In this document: piece by piece, positions 24,955-34,399 of the stretch
Layout of the letters: each line of letters begins with the position of its first letter
How positions within the stretch are numbered: the first letter of the stretch is position 1
Origin: Arthrobacter sp.
GTDB lineage: Bacteria; Actinomycetota; Actinomycetes; Actinomycetales; Micrococcaceae
Length of the DNA: 64,000 nt
NCBI RefSeq assembly: GCF_031179385.1
Contig: NZ_JAPSHV010000004.1
Coordinates: 1-64,000 of the forward strand
Reading direction: 5' to 3'
Made by a program: the position numbers and the translations under genes
Notes under the pieces: generated by a model
What the model was told of the DNA's origin: nothing
What the model saw: only the letters and a program-made list of their open reading frames with translations
Databases searched by the model: none

Positions 24955-25122
24955 CCTAACCCTGTCAGCGAACGCAGTGTTTCAAGATGGACAGGGGCGG
25001 AGGACCCACAACCGGTGATGGCTTGCCATGACCTTGGGGTGAAGTCCGGGTGCTGCCACTACGCGCGTATCCGGGCCGAGTTTTCTCATACTCGAATCCG
25101 ACAGCTAACTTCGCAGGCGGAA
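24955..25122 (+). ncRNA. ydaO/yuaA-type c-di-AMP riboswitch (approximate bounds)
   Basis: GGGGCGGAGGACCCAC...CCTTGGGGTGAAGTC...CTCGAATCCGACAGCTAACTTCGCAGGC, immediately upstream of a secreted M23 peptidase. Confidence 0.85.
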
Positions 25123-25138
25123 ATGAGAGAGGGTCTCC

Positions 25139-26149
25139 TTGTCGAACACTGCTTCGGGGCGCCGCCGTGCCAGCGCCCCGGTCGCTGAAGCGCGGCCACG
25201 CGACGCCCACAGGCGTGAGCGGGCCGAGCGAATCGCCAGTCAGGCAGCGGTGCACGCAGCCGCTTCGCCTGCCCCGGTGTCTTCACCTTCCCCGGCTTCG
25301 CCACGTCTGACGGTGCCAGAGGCGCCTCGCTGTGCAGCCGCTCCAATGTCACGGCGTGAAGCCCGCACTGGTTCCGTTGCGTCCGTGAGCAGCGGAGCGT
25401 TCGCGCAGCCAGCGGCGCTGCGCCCCCGCGATGGCCAGAGGATTGAACGACGACGACGCGCTGTCACCGCTCGCCGCGACGTCTCCTTCGCCGGGATCAG
25501 CCAGAAGGTCGCCATTGCAGCCGCCGCATCGGGCATGGTACTGACCGTCGCACTTCCCACCACCGCCGCAGTCGTGCCCGCAGAGGCTCAGGTAGCTGCC
25601 GCCGCTTCGGCCGAGCAGGCAGAGCCGCAACCCATCCAGGCGGCCGCGGGCGCCGAGGTTTCGTTTGACCGCGCTGCCCTTCACGGCAAGTTCGATCCGG
25701 ACGCCAAGCTCGTGGAGATTGTTTCTGCATCAGGTGGAGACATCGTGGCGGATGAGTCGAAGGGATCGCTCTCCGCGCCGCTGGACCACGTGGTGATGAG
25801 TTCGCCCTTCGGGACCCGGGTGAGCCCGATCACCGGTGCCGGGGAGCTCCACACCGGGCAGGACATGAGCGAGGCCTGCGGCACTGCTGTCAGAGCAGCA
25901 GCGGCCGGCACCGTGACGTTCGCGGGCTGGCATGCCTACGGCGGCGGCAACCGTGTGGTGGTCAAGCACGCCAACGGGTTGGAGACCACCTACAACCATC
26001 TGTCGGCGATGGATGTCACTGTGGGCCAGGTTGTGGACCGCGGGGAAGCCATCGCCCGGGTGGGTTCGACGGGTGCCTCAACGGGCTGCCACCTGCACTT
26101 TGAGGTGCTTGTCGACGGCAAGAACGTCGACCCAATGGGCTGGCTCTGA
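25139..26149 (+). CDS. Secreted M23 family metallopeptidase
   Basis: TTG start (MSNTASGRRRA parallels MSNSSALGRHRA of the next gene); SSPFGTRVSPITGAGELHTGQDMSE, GCHLHFEVLVDGKNVDP. Confidence 0.92.
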   Translation: MSNTASGRRRASAPVAEARPRDAHRRERAERIASQAAVHAAASPAPVSSPSPASPRLTVPEAPRCAAAPMSRREARTGSVASVSSGAFAQPAALRPRDGQRIERRRRAVTARRDVSFAGISQKVAIAAAASGMVLTVALPTTAAVVPAEAQVAAAASAEQAEPQPIQAAAGAEVSFDRAALHGKFDPDAKLVEIVSASGGDIVADESKGSLSAPLDHVVMSSPFGTRVSPITGAGELHTGQDMSEACGTAVRAAAAGTVTFAGWHAYGGGNRVVVKHANGLETTYNHLSAMDVTVGQVVDRGEAIARVGSTGASTGCHLHFEVLVDGKNVDPMGWL

Positions 26150-26304
26150 GCCGTTGCTCAGGTCGTCGTAACCATGAACACACCGTTCCGTGACCTGAAT
26201 GTGACATACCTGATTTTCTGATGTACCGTTTCACTCGTGCCAAATCGCAGGGGGTTTGGCACTCTCGCGCAGATCGCCTAGCTCTGCCACTGCACGAGAT
26301 CCGT

Positions 26305-26447
26305 TCGCAACAATCGCATGGCAGGGGCGGGGGAACCAATTGCGGGCTTCTTCTTCAGAAGTCCTTGGGGTTAAGTCGCTGGATCTGAGACGATCCGCGG
26401 CCGGGTGACTCCCATCCGAATCCGACAGCTCACCTCGCAGGCGTAGG
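26305..26447 (+). ncRNA. ydaO/yuaA-type c-di-AMP riboswitch (approximate bounds)
   Basis: GGGGCGGGGGAACCA...CCTTGGGGTTAAGTCG...CCGAATCCGACAGCTCACCTCGCAGGCGTA, upstream of C40 peptidase. Confidence 0.88.
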
Positions 26448-26462
26448 GAGAGGCAATTTAAC

Positions 26463-27260
26463 GTGTCAAACAGCTCTGCGCTGGGCCGCCACCGTGCGGT
26501 GCCGGCTCATACAAACTCGCTCGCAGCCATTTCGAAGGCTGTTTCTTCTAACGCAGGTTCCGTAGGACGCCAGGCAGCAGTTATCGTCGCCGCTTCCGGC
26601 CTCGTACTCACCGCCGGTCTTCCCGCTCACGGCGCATCTGACGCCCAGCGTTCAGCCCAGGCCGTCGGAACCCTCAGCGCAGTCGCTCAGCCAACCGCCG
26701 TCAGCGCATCCGCGGATGCAGCAGTTTCATTCGAGCGCGCAGCCGTCGAAGCCGTCGCTGCTCCCGAGATCGAAGTTGCTCCCGTTGAGGCTGCTCCGGT
26801 CGAAGCTGCGCAGGCAGAGGTCGTCGAAGCAGCACCCGCTCCGGCCGCAGTGGAGGTTGAGACCGTAGAGGTTGCAGCCGTCGCCCAGCCCGAGGTCAAG
26901 GTCGAGGCCGCCGCAGTGAAGGCTCCAGTCCCTGTCGAAGCGCCTACATCCAGCGGGGTCGGTGCAGCACTCGTCGGATCCGCTTACTCCCAGATCGGCG
27001 TTGCGCAGGATTGCACCGCCATGGTTGAAAAGGCTCTTCGCTCCATCGGCAAGTCCGTCGGAGATATCGCACCGAGCGACTTCTTCGCTTTCGGCTCCGT
27101 AGTATCCACTCCCGCACCCGGTGACCTCGTGGTCTCGGGCGGTCACGTTGCCATCTACGTCGGCAACGGCCAGGTCATCAGCGGTGGCCTGAACGGTATG
27201 AACACCGGCCTTCACAGCCTTTCCGACCTCTCCGGCTACAGCTTCGTCCGCGTTAGCTAG
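26463..27260 (+). CDS. Secreted C40 (NlpC/P60-like) peptidase
   Basis: Signal peptide, Ala/Val/Glu-rich linker, QDCTAMVEKAL...APGDLVVSGGHVAIYVGNGQVISGG. Confidence 0.85.
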   Translation: MSNSSALGRHRAVPAHTNSLAAISKAVSSNAGSVGRQAAVIVAASGLVLTAGLPAHGASDAQRSAQAVGTLSAVAQPTAVSASADAAVSFERAAVEAVAAPEIEVAPVEAAPVEAAQAEVVEAAPAPAAVEVETVEVAAVAQPEVKVEAAAVKAPVPVEAPTSSGVGAALVGSAYSQIGVAQDCTAMVEKALRSIGKSVGDIAPSDFFAFGSVVSTPAPGDLVVSGGHVAIYVGNGQVISGGLNGMNTGLHSLSDLSGYSFVRVS

Positions 27261-27285
27261 AACCAGTTACCTGGAGCACACACAC

Positions 27286-28104
27286 ATGACCTCGAATACC
27301 CGTGCCATCGCGCGCCACCGCGCCGAAGTACAGCGTTCCGCCCACCTCTCATCCATCGCACGCGCCGTCAGCGACAACGCTGGGGGAGTGGGACGCCAGG
27401 CAGCCGTCATTGCGGCAGCTTCCGGTCTCGTTCTGACCAGCGGTGTCGCCGCAAACGCGGTCGAACTTCCGTCGGAACGCAACACCGTCACCACCGCGCT
27501 TGAGGTCGAGGCCGTCAAGGCTCCGGTCCAGGCGCCGGCTGACGCTGAGATCTCGTTCAACAAGACCGCCGTGAAGGCTGTGGCAGCTCCTACAGTGGCA
27601 GCGCCTGTTGTAGAGCCGCAGGCGGAGACCGTTGAAGCCGCTCCGGTTGAGGTTCCGGTTGTTGAGGCCGCAGTTCAAGCCGCGCCTGCAGTCGCAGTGG
27701 AAGCAACGGCCACTGTTGCTGCGCAGCCAGCTGTCGCCGAGAAGCCCGCCCCCGCAGCACCCGAGGTATCGTCCGGCGTGGCCGCCACCATCGCTGCTGC
27801 CGCCAAGGCTCAGCTCGGTGTGACCCAGGACTGCACACGCCTTGCCAGCAACGCTCTCGCTGCCGCTGGGATCAACTTCCACGGCTGGCCGGCCGGCTAC
27901 CTCTCCCTTGGCCGCACGGTCAGCGCCGCTGAAGCGATCCCCGGCGATCTGATCTACTACGCAGACGGCGGCATGGGCGCAGCTCACATTGCCGTTTACA
28001 TCGGTGGAGGCCAGGCAGTTCACGGTGGCTTCAACGGAAACCAGACGGTCATCGCCCCGGCCGAGCTCGGATCGGGTGGAGTTTACATCCGCGTCGGCGG
28101 CTGA
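27286..28104 (+). CDS. Secreted C40 (NlpC/P60-like) peptidase
   Basis: Paralogue of preceding gene; QDCTRLASNAL...IPGDLIYYADGGMGAAHIAVYIGGGQAVHGG. Confidence 0.87.
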   Translation: MTSNTRAIARHRAEVQRSAHLSSIARAVSDNAGGVGRQAAVIAAASGLVLTSGVAANAVELPSERNTVTTALEVEAVKAPVQAPADAEISFNKTAVKAVAAPTVAAPVVEPQAETVEAAPVEVPVVEAAVQAAPAVAVEATATVAAQPAVAEKPAPAAPEVSSGVAATIAAAAKAQLGVTQDCTRLASNALAAAGINFHGWPAGYLSLGRTVSAAEAIPGDLIYYADGGMGAAHIAVYIGGGQAVHGGFNGNQTVIAPAELGSGGVYIRVGG

Positions 28105-28123
28105 TTGCTGGTCAGCAAACGTT

Positions 28124-28165
28124 TATAGGGTCTCTTGCCGCACGGCAGGGGGCCCTATCGTTTTC
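28124..28165 (+). terminator. Hairpin terminator after the C40 pair
   Basis: ATAGGG...TTGCCG-CAC-GGCAG...CCCTAT followed by CGTTTTCC. Confidence 0.6.
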
Positions 28166-28305
28166 CTCCGCCGGCACAGAGTGGCGATTGACGAATCCTT
28201 GTAGCAACGGCTTACTCTTGCACTGTTAATCCGAAGTACCTTCGCTGTAGCCTCGCAGGGCGCCAGGAGTTCCTCTGATCCTGCAGCTATGGACGGCAAA
28301 GAGGA

Positions 28306-28812
28306 ATGTGCATGCGCACTCTCGTTCTGAATGCTGGATACGAACCACTGGCGGTGGTGACCTTCCGCCGGGCACTCGTCCTTGTCCTCACCGGTAAAGC
28401 GAGCGTCGTGGCAGAAGGTGAAGACCCGGTTGTCGGCCCCAACGAAGTCTTGTCGCGACCGTCAGTCATTCTGCTCAACCGGTACGTGAAAATCCCATAC
28501 CGCAGCAGTTCCGTCGCGACGCGTCGCGGAGTGCTGCGCCGTGACAATCACCTGTGCGCATACTGTGGCAAGGCCGCCTCAACCATAGATCACGTGGTGC
28601 CGCGTTCCCGCGGTGGAGAGGACAGTTGGGAGAATCTTGTGGCCTGCTGCCTTCGCTGTAACAACGCAAAGGGCGACAAGACGCTTTCCACGCTCGGCTG
28701 GTCCCTTCGCATAGTTCCCAGGCCGCCCCGCGGCACGTCGTGGCAGATCCGGGAGCTGGAGAAGCCCTCGCCGCAGTGGAGCGAATTCTTGCCGGCAGAC
28801 AACGCCGCGTGA
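28306..28812 (+). CDS. HNH endonuclease
   Basis: LCAYCGKAASTIDHVVPRSRGGEDSWENLVACCLRCNNAKGDK. Confidence 0.93.
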   Translation: MCMRTLVLNAGYEPLAVVTFRRALVLVLTGKASVVAEGEDPVVGPNEVLSRPSVILLNRYVKIPYRSSSVATRRGVLRRDNHLCAYCGKAASTIDHVVPRSRGGEDSWENLVACCLRCNNAKGDKTLSTLGWSLRIVPRPPRGTSWQIRELEKPSPQWSEFLPADNAA

Positions 28813-29426
28813 ACGGGCCCGCTACCGAGGGTCCGGCTACCGAAGAGCTGTCGTTCGACGCCGTGGTGCTGGCCGGGGGCAGGTCTTCCCGTCTAGGCGG
28901 GGTACCGAAGGCGTCCTTGAGAATCAGCGGCTCGACGCTGCTTGCCCACACCTGCGAAGCAGCCCGTGCGGCGAGGCGGCTTGTCGTCGTCGGTGATCGG
29001 GCACCCGAGATGCCGGCGCGGGTGGAGCTGATCCGTGAGGAACCGCCGTTTGGCGGGCCGGCCGCGGCCGTGAGCGCCGCCGTCGTACATTTGAGCCACG
29101 ATCCGGCGCCCTGGATGCTTGTGCTCGCCTGCGACATGCCCCGGATCAACGAGGCGCTGCCAGCGCTCATCGCGGGCGCGCTCGCTACAAATGCGTCCGT
29201 ACTGGCGCACGACGGCGGGAGGGACCAACCGCTTGCCGCACTGTATCGGTGGGTGGACCTTGCGACGGCGGTTGATCAGGAGGAAGTAAGAAACCTGTCC
29301 ATGCGTGCCCTCCTTGCTAGGGTGACATGGAGTCCAGTTGACGTTCCCGCGGGCTCAACCATTGATATCGATACGTGGTCCGATGCCCGAAACTTCAGGG
29401 CGGAGGCGCCGGATGCGGGTAAATAG
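28809..29426 (+). CDS. mobA: Molybdenum cofactor guanylyltransferase (MobA-like NTP transferase)
   Basis: VVLAGGRSSRLGGVPKASL; overlaps HNH gene stop (GTGA). Confidence 0.85.
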   Translation: MNGPATEGPATEELSFDAVVLAGGRSSRLGGVPKASLRISGSTLLAHTCEAARAARRLVVVGDRAPEMPARVELIREEPPFGGPAAAVSAAVVHLSHDPAPWMLVLACDMPRINEALPALIAGALATNASVLAHDGGRDQPLAALYRWVDLATAVDQEEVRNLSMRALLARVTWSPVDVPAGSTIDIDTWSDARNFRAEAPDAGK

Positions 29427-29440
29427 CGAGAGGGTTCACC

Positions 29441-29725
29441 ATGGAGGATCGGGATCGCCTGCTCAGGCAGTGGAGCGAGACGTTGCTGGAGATGTTCGAA
29501 CTTGAGGACATTGAGGTAGATGTCGACGCAGTCCTCGCCCTGGCAGGGAAGGCGGCGCACTCCGTGGTTCGCCCCGCTGCACCGCTGACCACGTTCATCG
29601 CCGGATATGCCGCAGGGATGGCAGTTGGGATCGGCCAGGCGGACAGCGTAACGGCCATGCGGTCCGCTCTGCAGGCAGCCGCATCTGCCTGCCCGCCGGT
29701 AACTGCGGCGGAGGACCGCCGATGA
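29441..29725 (+). CDS. DUF6457 domain-containing protein
   Basis: 94 aa between mobA and moeA; VVRPAAPLTTFIAGYAAG. Confidence 0.75.
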   Translation: MEDRDRLLRQWSETLLEMFELEDIEVDVDAVLALAGKAAHSVVRPAAPLTTFIAGYAAGMAVGIGQADSVTAMRSALQAAASACPPVTAAEDRR

Positions 29726-30975
29726 GCGGTTCGGGACACGAGGTCACGTGGGAGGACGCCCGAAGGCTGGCATATGAGTCAGCTACACCCAAACCCGTGC
29801 AGACCGTCAAACTGGCGGATGCGCTAGGCCAGACGCTGGCGGAGCCCGCCGTGGCACTGCAGCCCATACCGCACTATGCGTCGTCCGCCATGGACGGTTG
29901 GGCGCTCTCAGGGGAGCCGCCCTGGACGCTCGTGACGCCCGTCCCGGTGGATGAGAGCCCGTGGCACCGGGCGCACGAACACAAGAAATCGGGATACGCC
30001 ACCCTGGAGCCGGGTCAGGCAACCTTCATCCTCACCGGCGGTGTTGTCCCGCCCGGGGCTACGGGTATCCTCCGCACCGAGCACGGGGCCATCCGCGACG
30101 GCGTGTTGAACCGCAACGAGCGGGCGCGCCCGGACGAGCCACGCGAGAACGAACACATCCGACCCGCCGGCGAGGAAGCGGCGCAAGGAACAGAGACTAT
30201 CGCCGCGGGATCGGTCCTGAATCCGGCGCAGATCGCGCTCGCCGCGGTATGCGGTTATGACACCCTGCCCGTTCTGCGCGCACCGCGCGTCTCATTGCTG
30301 CTGACCGGCGACGAGGTTATCGAAGCAGGCCTGCCGGAACCCGGACAGGTGCGGGACACCTTCGGCCCCCAGCTACCCGGTCTTATCACTATGCTGGGCG
30401 GCCACGTGGACACCGTGGGCCGGGCACGGGATGATCTCGACGACGTCGTGGCGGCCATCAGCGCCGAAGCCATGGACGAGGTGTCGCTGGCGCGATCGTC
30501 CGGGGACGTATTGATCAGCACCGGCGGCACCGGCGCATCCGACGCCGACCACATCCGCCGAGCGCTGACCGTGCTTGAAGCGGAACTCATCATCGATGGC
30601 ATCGCTATGCGGCCGGGGCACCCTACTCTTTTGGCACGCCTGCCTGACGGGCGGTTCTTCGTCGGCCTGCCCGGTAATCCGTTGGCTGCAATGATGGCGC
30701 TGTTCACGGTCGGGGCGCCGTTGCTGGCAGGCCTGCGTGGAGCAGACTTTCCGGAATCGCGCTCGGTTCTGGTCGGAGAGTCCTTCGACGCGCTGCCCGG
30801 ACGGACGCGCCTGGTGCCCTATCGCTATCAGACTGGACGGGCCATGCCCACCGTTCATCACCGATCAGGCATGCTGCGCGGACTCGCCGACGCCGACGGC
30901 GTCCTGGTGGTGCCTGAGCAGGGGTGCGAGCCGGACGAGAAGGTCGTGGCGCTGCAGCTGCCCTGGTTCAGCTGA
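29722..30975 (+). CDS. moeA: Molybdopterin molybdotransferase
   Basis: SSAMDGWAL, LLTGDEVIEAGLPEPGQVRDTFGPQ, STGGTGASDADHI, GLPGNPLAAMMALF. Confidence 0.93.
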   Translation: MSGSGHEVTWEDARRLAYESATPKPVQTVKLADALGQTLAEPAVALQPIPHYASSAMDGWALSGEPPWTLVTPVPVDESPWHRAHEHKKSGYATLEPGQATFILTGGVVPPGATGILRTEHGAIRDGVLNRNERARPDEPRENEHIRPAGEEAAQGTETIAAGSVLNPAQIALAAVCGYDTLPVLRAPRVSLLLTGDEVIEAGLPEPGQVRDTFGPQLPGLITMLGGHVDTVGRARDDLDDVVAAISAEAMDEVSLARSSGDVLISTGGTGASDADHIRRALTVLEAELIIDGIAMRPGHPTLLARLPDGRFFVGLPGNPLAAMMALFTVGAPLLAGLRGADFPESRSVLVGESFDALPGRTRLVPYRYQTGRAMPTVHHRSGMLRGLADADGVLVVPEQGCEPDEKVVALQLPWFS

Positions 30976-31029
30976 TACCGCTCACCTGGTCCCACGCCTG
31001 TTCGCCCGTTTCGGAGCGTCTTCTCCCGT

Positions 31030-33396
31030 TCAGACGGTTGCCGGCATGTCCTGCTGCTTGTTCTCCTCGCCCGTACCTCCCGCAGGGCCGTCTGCTGCCG
31101 GTTCCAACCGGACGATGACGCCTTTGGAGACAGGGGTGTTGCTGCCCTTGACCGTGTCGTCGAGCGGCACCAGGACGTTCCCCTCCGGGTAGTACGCGGC
31201 AGCGCACCCGCGGGCGGTGGGGTAGGACACGGCGCGGAACTTCCGCAGGACGCGATCCTTGCCGTCCGCATACTCGCCATGAACGTCGACCAGGTCACCG
31301 TCCTTGAAGCCCAGGTCAGCAAGGTCCTCCGGGTTGACGAAGACCACGTGCCGGCCCTTTTTGATGCCGCGGTACCGGTCGTTGTAACCGTAGATCGTGG
31401 TGTTGAACTGGTCGTGCGAACGCATGGTCTGCAGAATGAGCCGGCCGGGCGGGCATTGCATGGGGTCCAGTTCATTGACTGTGAGCAACGCCTTGCCGCT
31501 GGGGGTGCTGAACTTCCGGGCATCGCGCGGACCGTTCGCCAGCAGGAAGCCGTCCTTCTCACGGATACGGCGGTTGTAGTTTTCACAGCCGGGCACGACG
31601 TGGGCGATATGGTCGCGAATGCGGTCGTAATCATCCTCGAATCCCTGCCAGTCGGCCGCAATGCGGTCACCAAGGGTGGCGCGCGCCAACCTGCTGACAA
31701 TTGCGATCTCGGACAGCAGTCCCGGCGCCACCGGTTCAACCCTGCCCTCGGAGGAGTGAACCGCGCTCACGGTGTCCTCAACGGAGACGAACTGGGGCCC
31801 GGTTGCCTGGCGGTCAATCTCGGTACGGCCAAGCGTCGGAAGAATCAATGCTTCCTGCCCGACGACGGTGTGCGACCGGTTCAGTTTCGTCGAGACCTGC
31901 ACATTCATCTCGAGATTCTGCATTGCTGCTTCTGTGGCAGCGGTGTCGGACATGGCGGCGACGAAGTTCCCGCCGAGTGCGAGGAAGAACTTGATTTCGC
32001 CGTCGCGCATTCCCCTCACTGCGGCCACCGCGTCCACTCCGTGCTCGCGCGGAGGTTCGAAGGAGAACTCCTTGCCCAGCGCGTCGAGGAACGACGGCGG
32101 CATCTGTTCCCAGATTCCCATCGTACGGTCACCCTGGACGTTCGAGTGCCCACGGATCGGTGACGCACCCGCACCAGGCCGCCCGATGTTGCCGCGGAGA
32201 AGGAGCAGGTTGATCATCTCCTTGATCGTGCCGACGCCGTTCTTCTGCTGGGTCACGCCCATCGCCCAGGTGATGATGGTCTTCTCTGACCTGATGTAGC
32301 GCTCCGCGAGTTCGTCGATCTCCTCCGAGCGCAGGCCTGTGGCCTCCAGCACCGTCTGCTCATCCAGATGGGCCAGGTGCGCGCGCAGTTCGTCCAGACC
32401 TTCGCAGTACTCCGCAAGGAACTCGTGATCCAGCACAGTTCCGGGATTCCGGTCTTCGGCATCGAGCACGCGCTTCGAGAGCGCCTGGAGGAGAGCCATG
32501 TCCCCGCCCGCGCGGATCTGCAGGAACTGGTCGGCCAGATCGGTTCCGCGGCCTACAACACCTTTGGGCTTCTGCGGGTTCTTGAAGCGTCGCAGTCCGG
32601 CCTCGGGCAGGGGATTGACAGCGACAATGCTCCCGCCGTTCTCTTTCTGCTTCTCCATGGCGCTGAGCATGCGCGGGTGGTTGGTCCCGGGGTTCTGGCC
32701 GATCACGATCATCAGGTCAGAGTTGAGATAGTCGTTGTAGGCCACCGTCGCTTTGCCGATACCGATCGTTTGTCCCATAGCGACGCCGGAAGATTCGTGA
32801 CACATATTGGAGCAGTCAGGCAGGTTGTTGGTGCCTAGCCCGCGGATGAAGAGCTGGTAGATGAACGCGGCCTCGTTCGAGGCGCGGCCGCTCGTATAGA
32901 AAGCTGCCTCGTCGGGTGAATCGAGGCTCTTCAGTTTGTCCGCGACGATGCTGATGGCCCTGTCCCAGGTGATGGGCCGGTAGTGATCGTCACCGGCGGC
33001 TTTGTACACGGGTTCGGTGAGCCGCCCCTGCATGCCAAGCCAGTATTCGGAACGTCCGCGCAGCTCAGTCACTGAATGCTCCGCCCAGAACTCCGACGAC
33101 ACGGTCACCGGTGTGGCTTCCCAGGTCACCGCCTTGGCGCCGTTCTCGCAGTACTCGAAGGTGCTGCGGTGGTCCGACGGGTCCGGCCAGGCGCAGCTCA
33201 TACAGTCGAAACCCTGCTTCTGGTTCATCCTGAGCAGGGTACGTGCGCTGCGTTCAATCCCCATGTGCTTGAGCGCGGGCTGCATCGAGTGATAGACCCC
33301 GGGCAAACCGGCTGCCCAGTCCTTGGGCTTGTCCACCTCAAGGTTGTTCTCGTCAGCTTCCTCGACGGGAGGGTTGGATCGTGTCATCGGGGGCAT
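31030..33396 (-). CDS. FdhF/YdeP family molybdopterin oxidoreductase
   Basis: DCMSCAWPDP...FEYCENGAK cluster region, NMCHESSGVAMGQTIGIGKATVAYNDY, IGQNPGTNHPRML. Confidence 0.93.
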   Translation of the reverse strand: MPPMTRSNPPVEEADENNLEVDKPKDWAAGLPGVYHSMQPALKHMGIERSARTLLRMNQKQGFDCMSCAWPDPSDHRSTFEYCENGAKAVTWEATPVTVSSEFWAEHSVTELRGRSEYWLGMQGRLTEPVYKAAGDDHYRPITWDRAISIVADKLKSLDSPDEAAFYTSGRASNEAAFIYQLFIRGLGTNNLPDCSNMCHESSGVAMGQTIGIGKATVAYNDYLNSDLMIVIGQNPGTNHPRMLSAMEKQKENGGSIVAVNPLPEAGLRRFKNPQKPKGVVGRGTDLADQFLQIRAGGDMALLQALSKRVLDAEDRNPGTVLDHEFLAEYCEGLDELRAHLAHLDEQTVLEATGLRSEEIDELAERYIRSEKTIITWAMGVTQQKNGVGTIKEMINLLLLRGNIGRPGAGASPIRGHSNVQGDRTMGIWEQMPPSFLDALGKEFSFEPPREHGVDAVAAVRGMRDGEIKFFLALGGNFVAAMSDTAATEAAMQNLEMNVQVSTKLNRSHTVVGQEALILPTLGRTEIDRQATGPQFVSVEDTVSAVHSSEGRVEPVAPGLLSEIAIVSRLARATLGDRIAADWQGFEDDYDRIRDHIAHVVPGCENYNRRIREKDGFLLANGPRDARKFSTPSGKALLTVNELDPMQCPPGRLILQTMRSHDQFNTTIYGYNDRYRGIKKGRHVVFVNPEDLADLGFKDGDLVDVHGEYADGKDRVLRKFRAVSYPTARGCAAAYYPEGNVLVPLDDTVKGSNTPVSKGVIVRLEPAADGPAGGTGEENKQQDMPATV

Positions 33397-33536
33397 CCTT
33401 CCTGGTGGCTTCTCAGCACTGAGTGTTCCTACCTGCCCCTATTGTCCACTGCAGAGGTCCCCAAAGACACCCGAACGGCCGGTACCCGACCGCCGCAGTG
33501 TCAACTAGGCTCAATCCAGGCTCAGGCGGGAGATAA

Positions 33537-34370
33537 ATGATGACGAGAGTATTGAACCGGCGCCGCATCACGCGTTACAGGCTGGACGGCCCGGCGACCC
33601 AGAGGGAAGACCGGCTTGCAGGGGAGGAGCCGCTCGAGATTCGGCTCGGCGGAAGTGCCTTCAGCGTCACCATGCGCACCCCCGGTGATGACTTCGACCT
33701 CGTGGCAGGGTTCCTGGTTTCAGAAGGTGTGGTTGCCGAACCCGGGGAGATCCTCGCGCTCCGCTATTGTGCCGGCGTTGACGAAGATGGTCGGCAGACC
33801 TTCAATGTCGTCGAGGCGCAGCTCCGGCCGGATGTCGCCCTACCGGATACCGGCATGGAGCGGCATGTCTACACGTCCAGTTCGTGCGGAATCTGTGGGA
33901 CCGCCTCGATCGATGCGGTGCGGAAATCTGCCCGCTTCGACGTGCACGATGACGACGGCGCGGTTGACCTCGCGGTTCTCGCCTCCCTGCCGGACCTGCT
34001 TCGGAACGAGCAGAAGCTCTTCGACCGTACGGGGGGCGTACACGCAGCCGGTTTATTTTCCCGCGACGGAGAACTGCTCTGCCTTCGGGAGGACGTAGGA
34101 CGCCACAACGCTGTGGACAAGGTTGTCGGTTGGGCGCTGAGGGAAGGAAAGCTGCCCCTCCGCGGAACAATCCTGCAGGTCTCTGGGCGTGCTTCGTTCG
34201 AACTGGTGCAGAAAGCCCACCTCGCTGGAATACCGATGCTCGCAGCGGTGAGTGCGCCCTCGTCGTTGGCTGCCGACCTTGCGGAAGAATCAGGCATCAC
34301 CCTCGTCGGTTTCAGCCGCGGGCAAACGTTGAACTGCTACACGCATCCGCGGCGCATCAGCGCGGAATAG
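33537..34370 (+). CDS. fdhD: Formate dehydrogenase accessory sulfurtransferase
   Basis: SSSCGICGTASIDAV, GGVHAAGLFSRDGELLCLREDVGRHNAVDKVVGWAL. Confidence 0.95.
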   Translation: MMTRVLNRRRITRYRLDGPATQREDRLAGEEPLEIRLGGSAFSVTMRTPGDDFDLVAGFLVSEGVVAEPGEILALRYCAGVDEDGRQTFNVVEAQLRPDVALPDTGMERHVYTSSSCGICGTASIDAVRKSARFDVHDDDGAVDLAVLASLPDLLRNEQKLFDRTGGVHAAGLFSRDGELLCLREDVGRHNAVDKVVGWALREGKLPLRGTILQVSGRASFELVQKAHLAGIPMLAAVSAPSSLAADLAEESGITLVGFSRGQTLNCYTHPRRISAE

Positions 34371-34399
34371 CGGTACCCCGGGCGGAGTTGCACACCAGT

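Noticed and set aside
28215-28270. Possible third ydaO riboswitch fragment (CCGAAGTACC...GCCTCGCAGGGCG) before the HNH gene
   Set aside because: Only a short 3'-end resemblance; the 5' conserved blocks are absent and a terminator lies just upstream.
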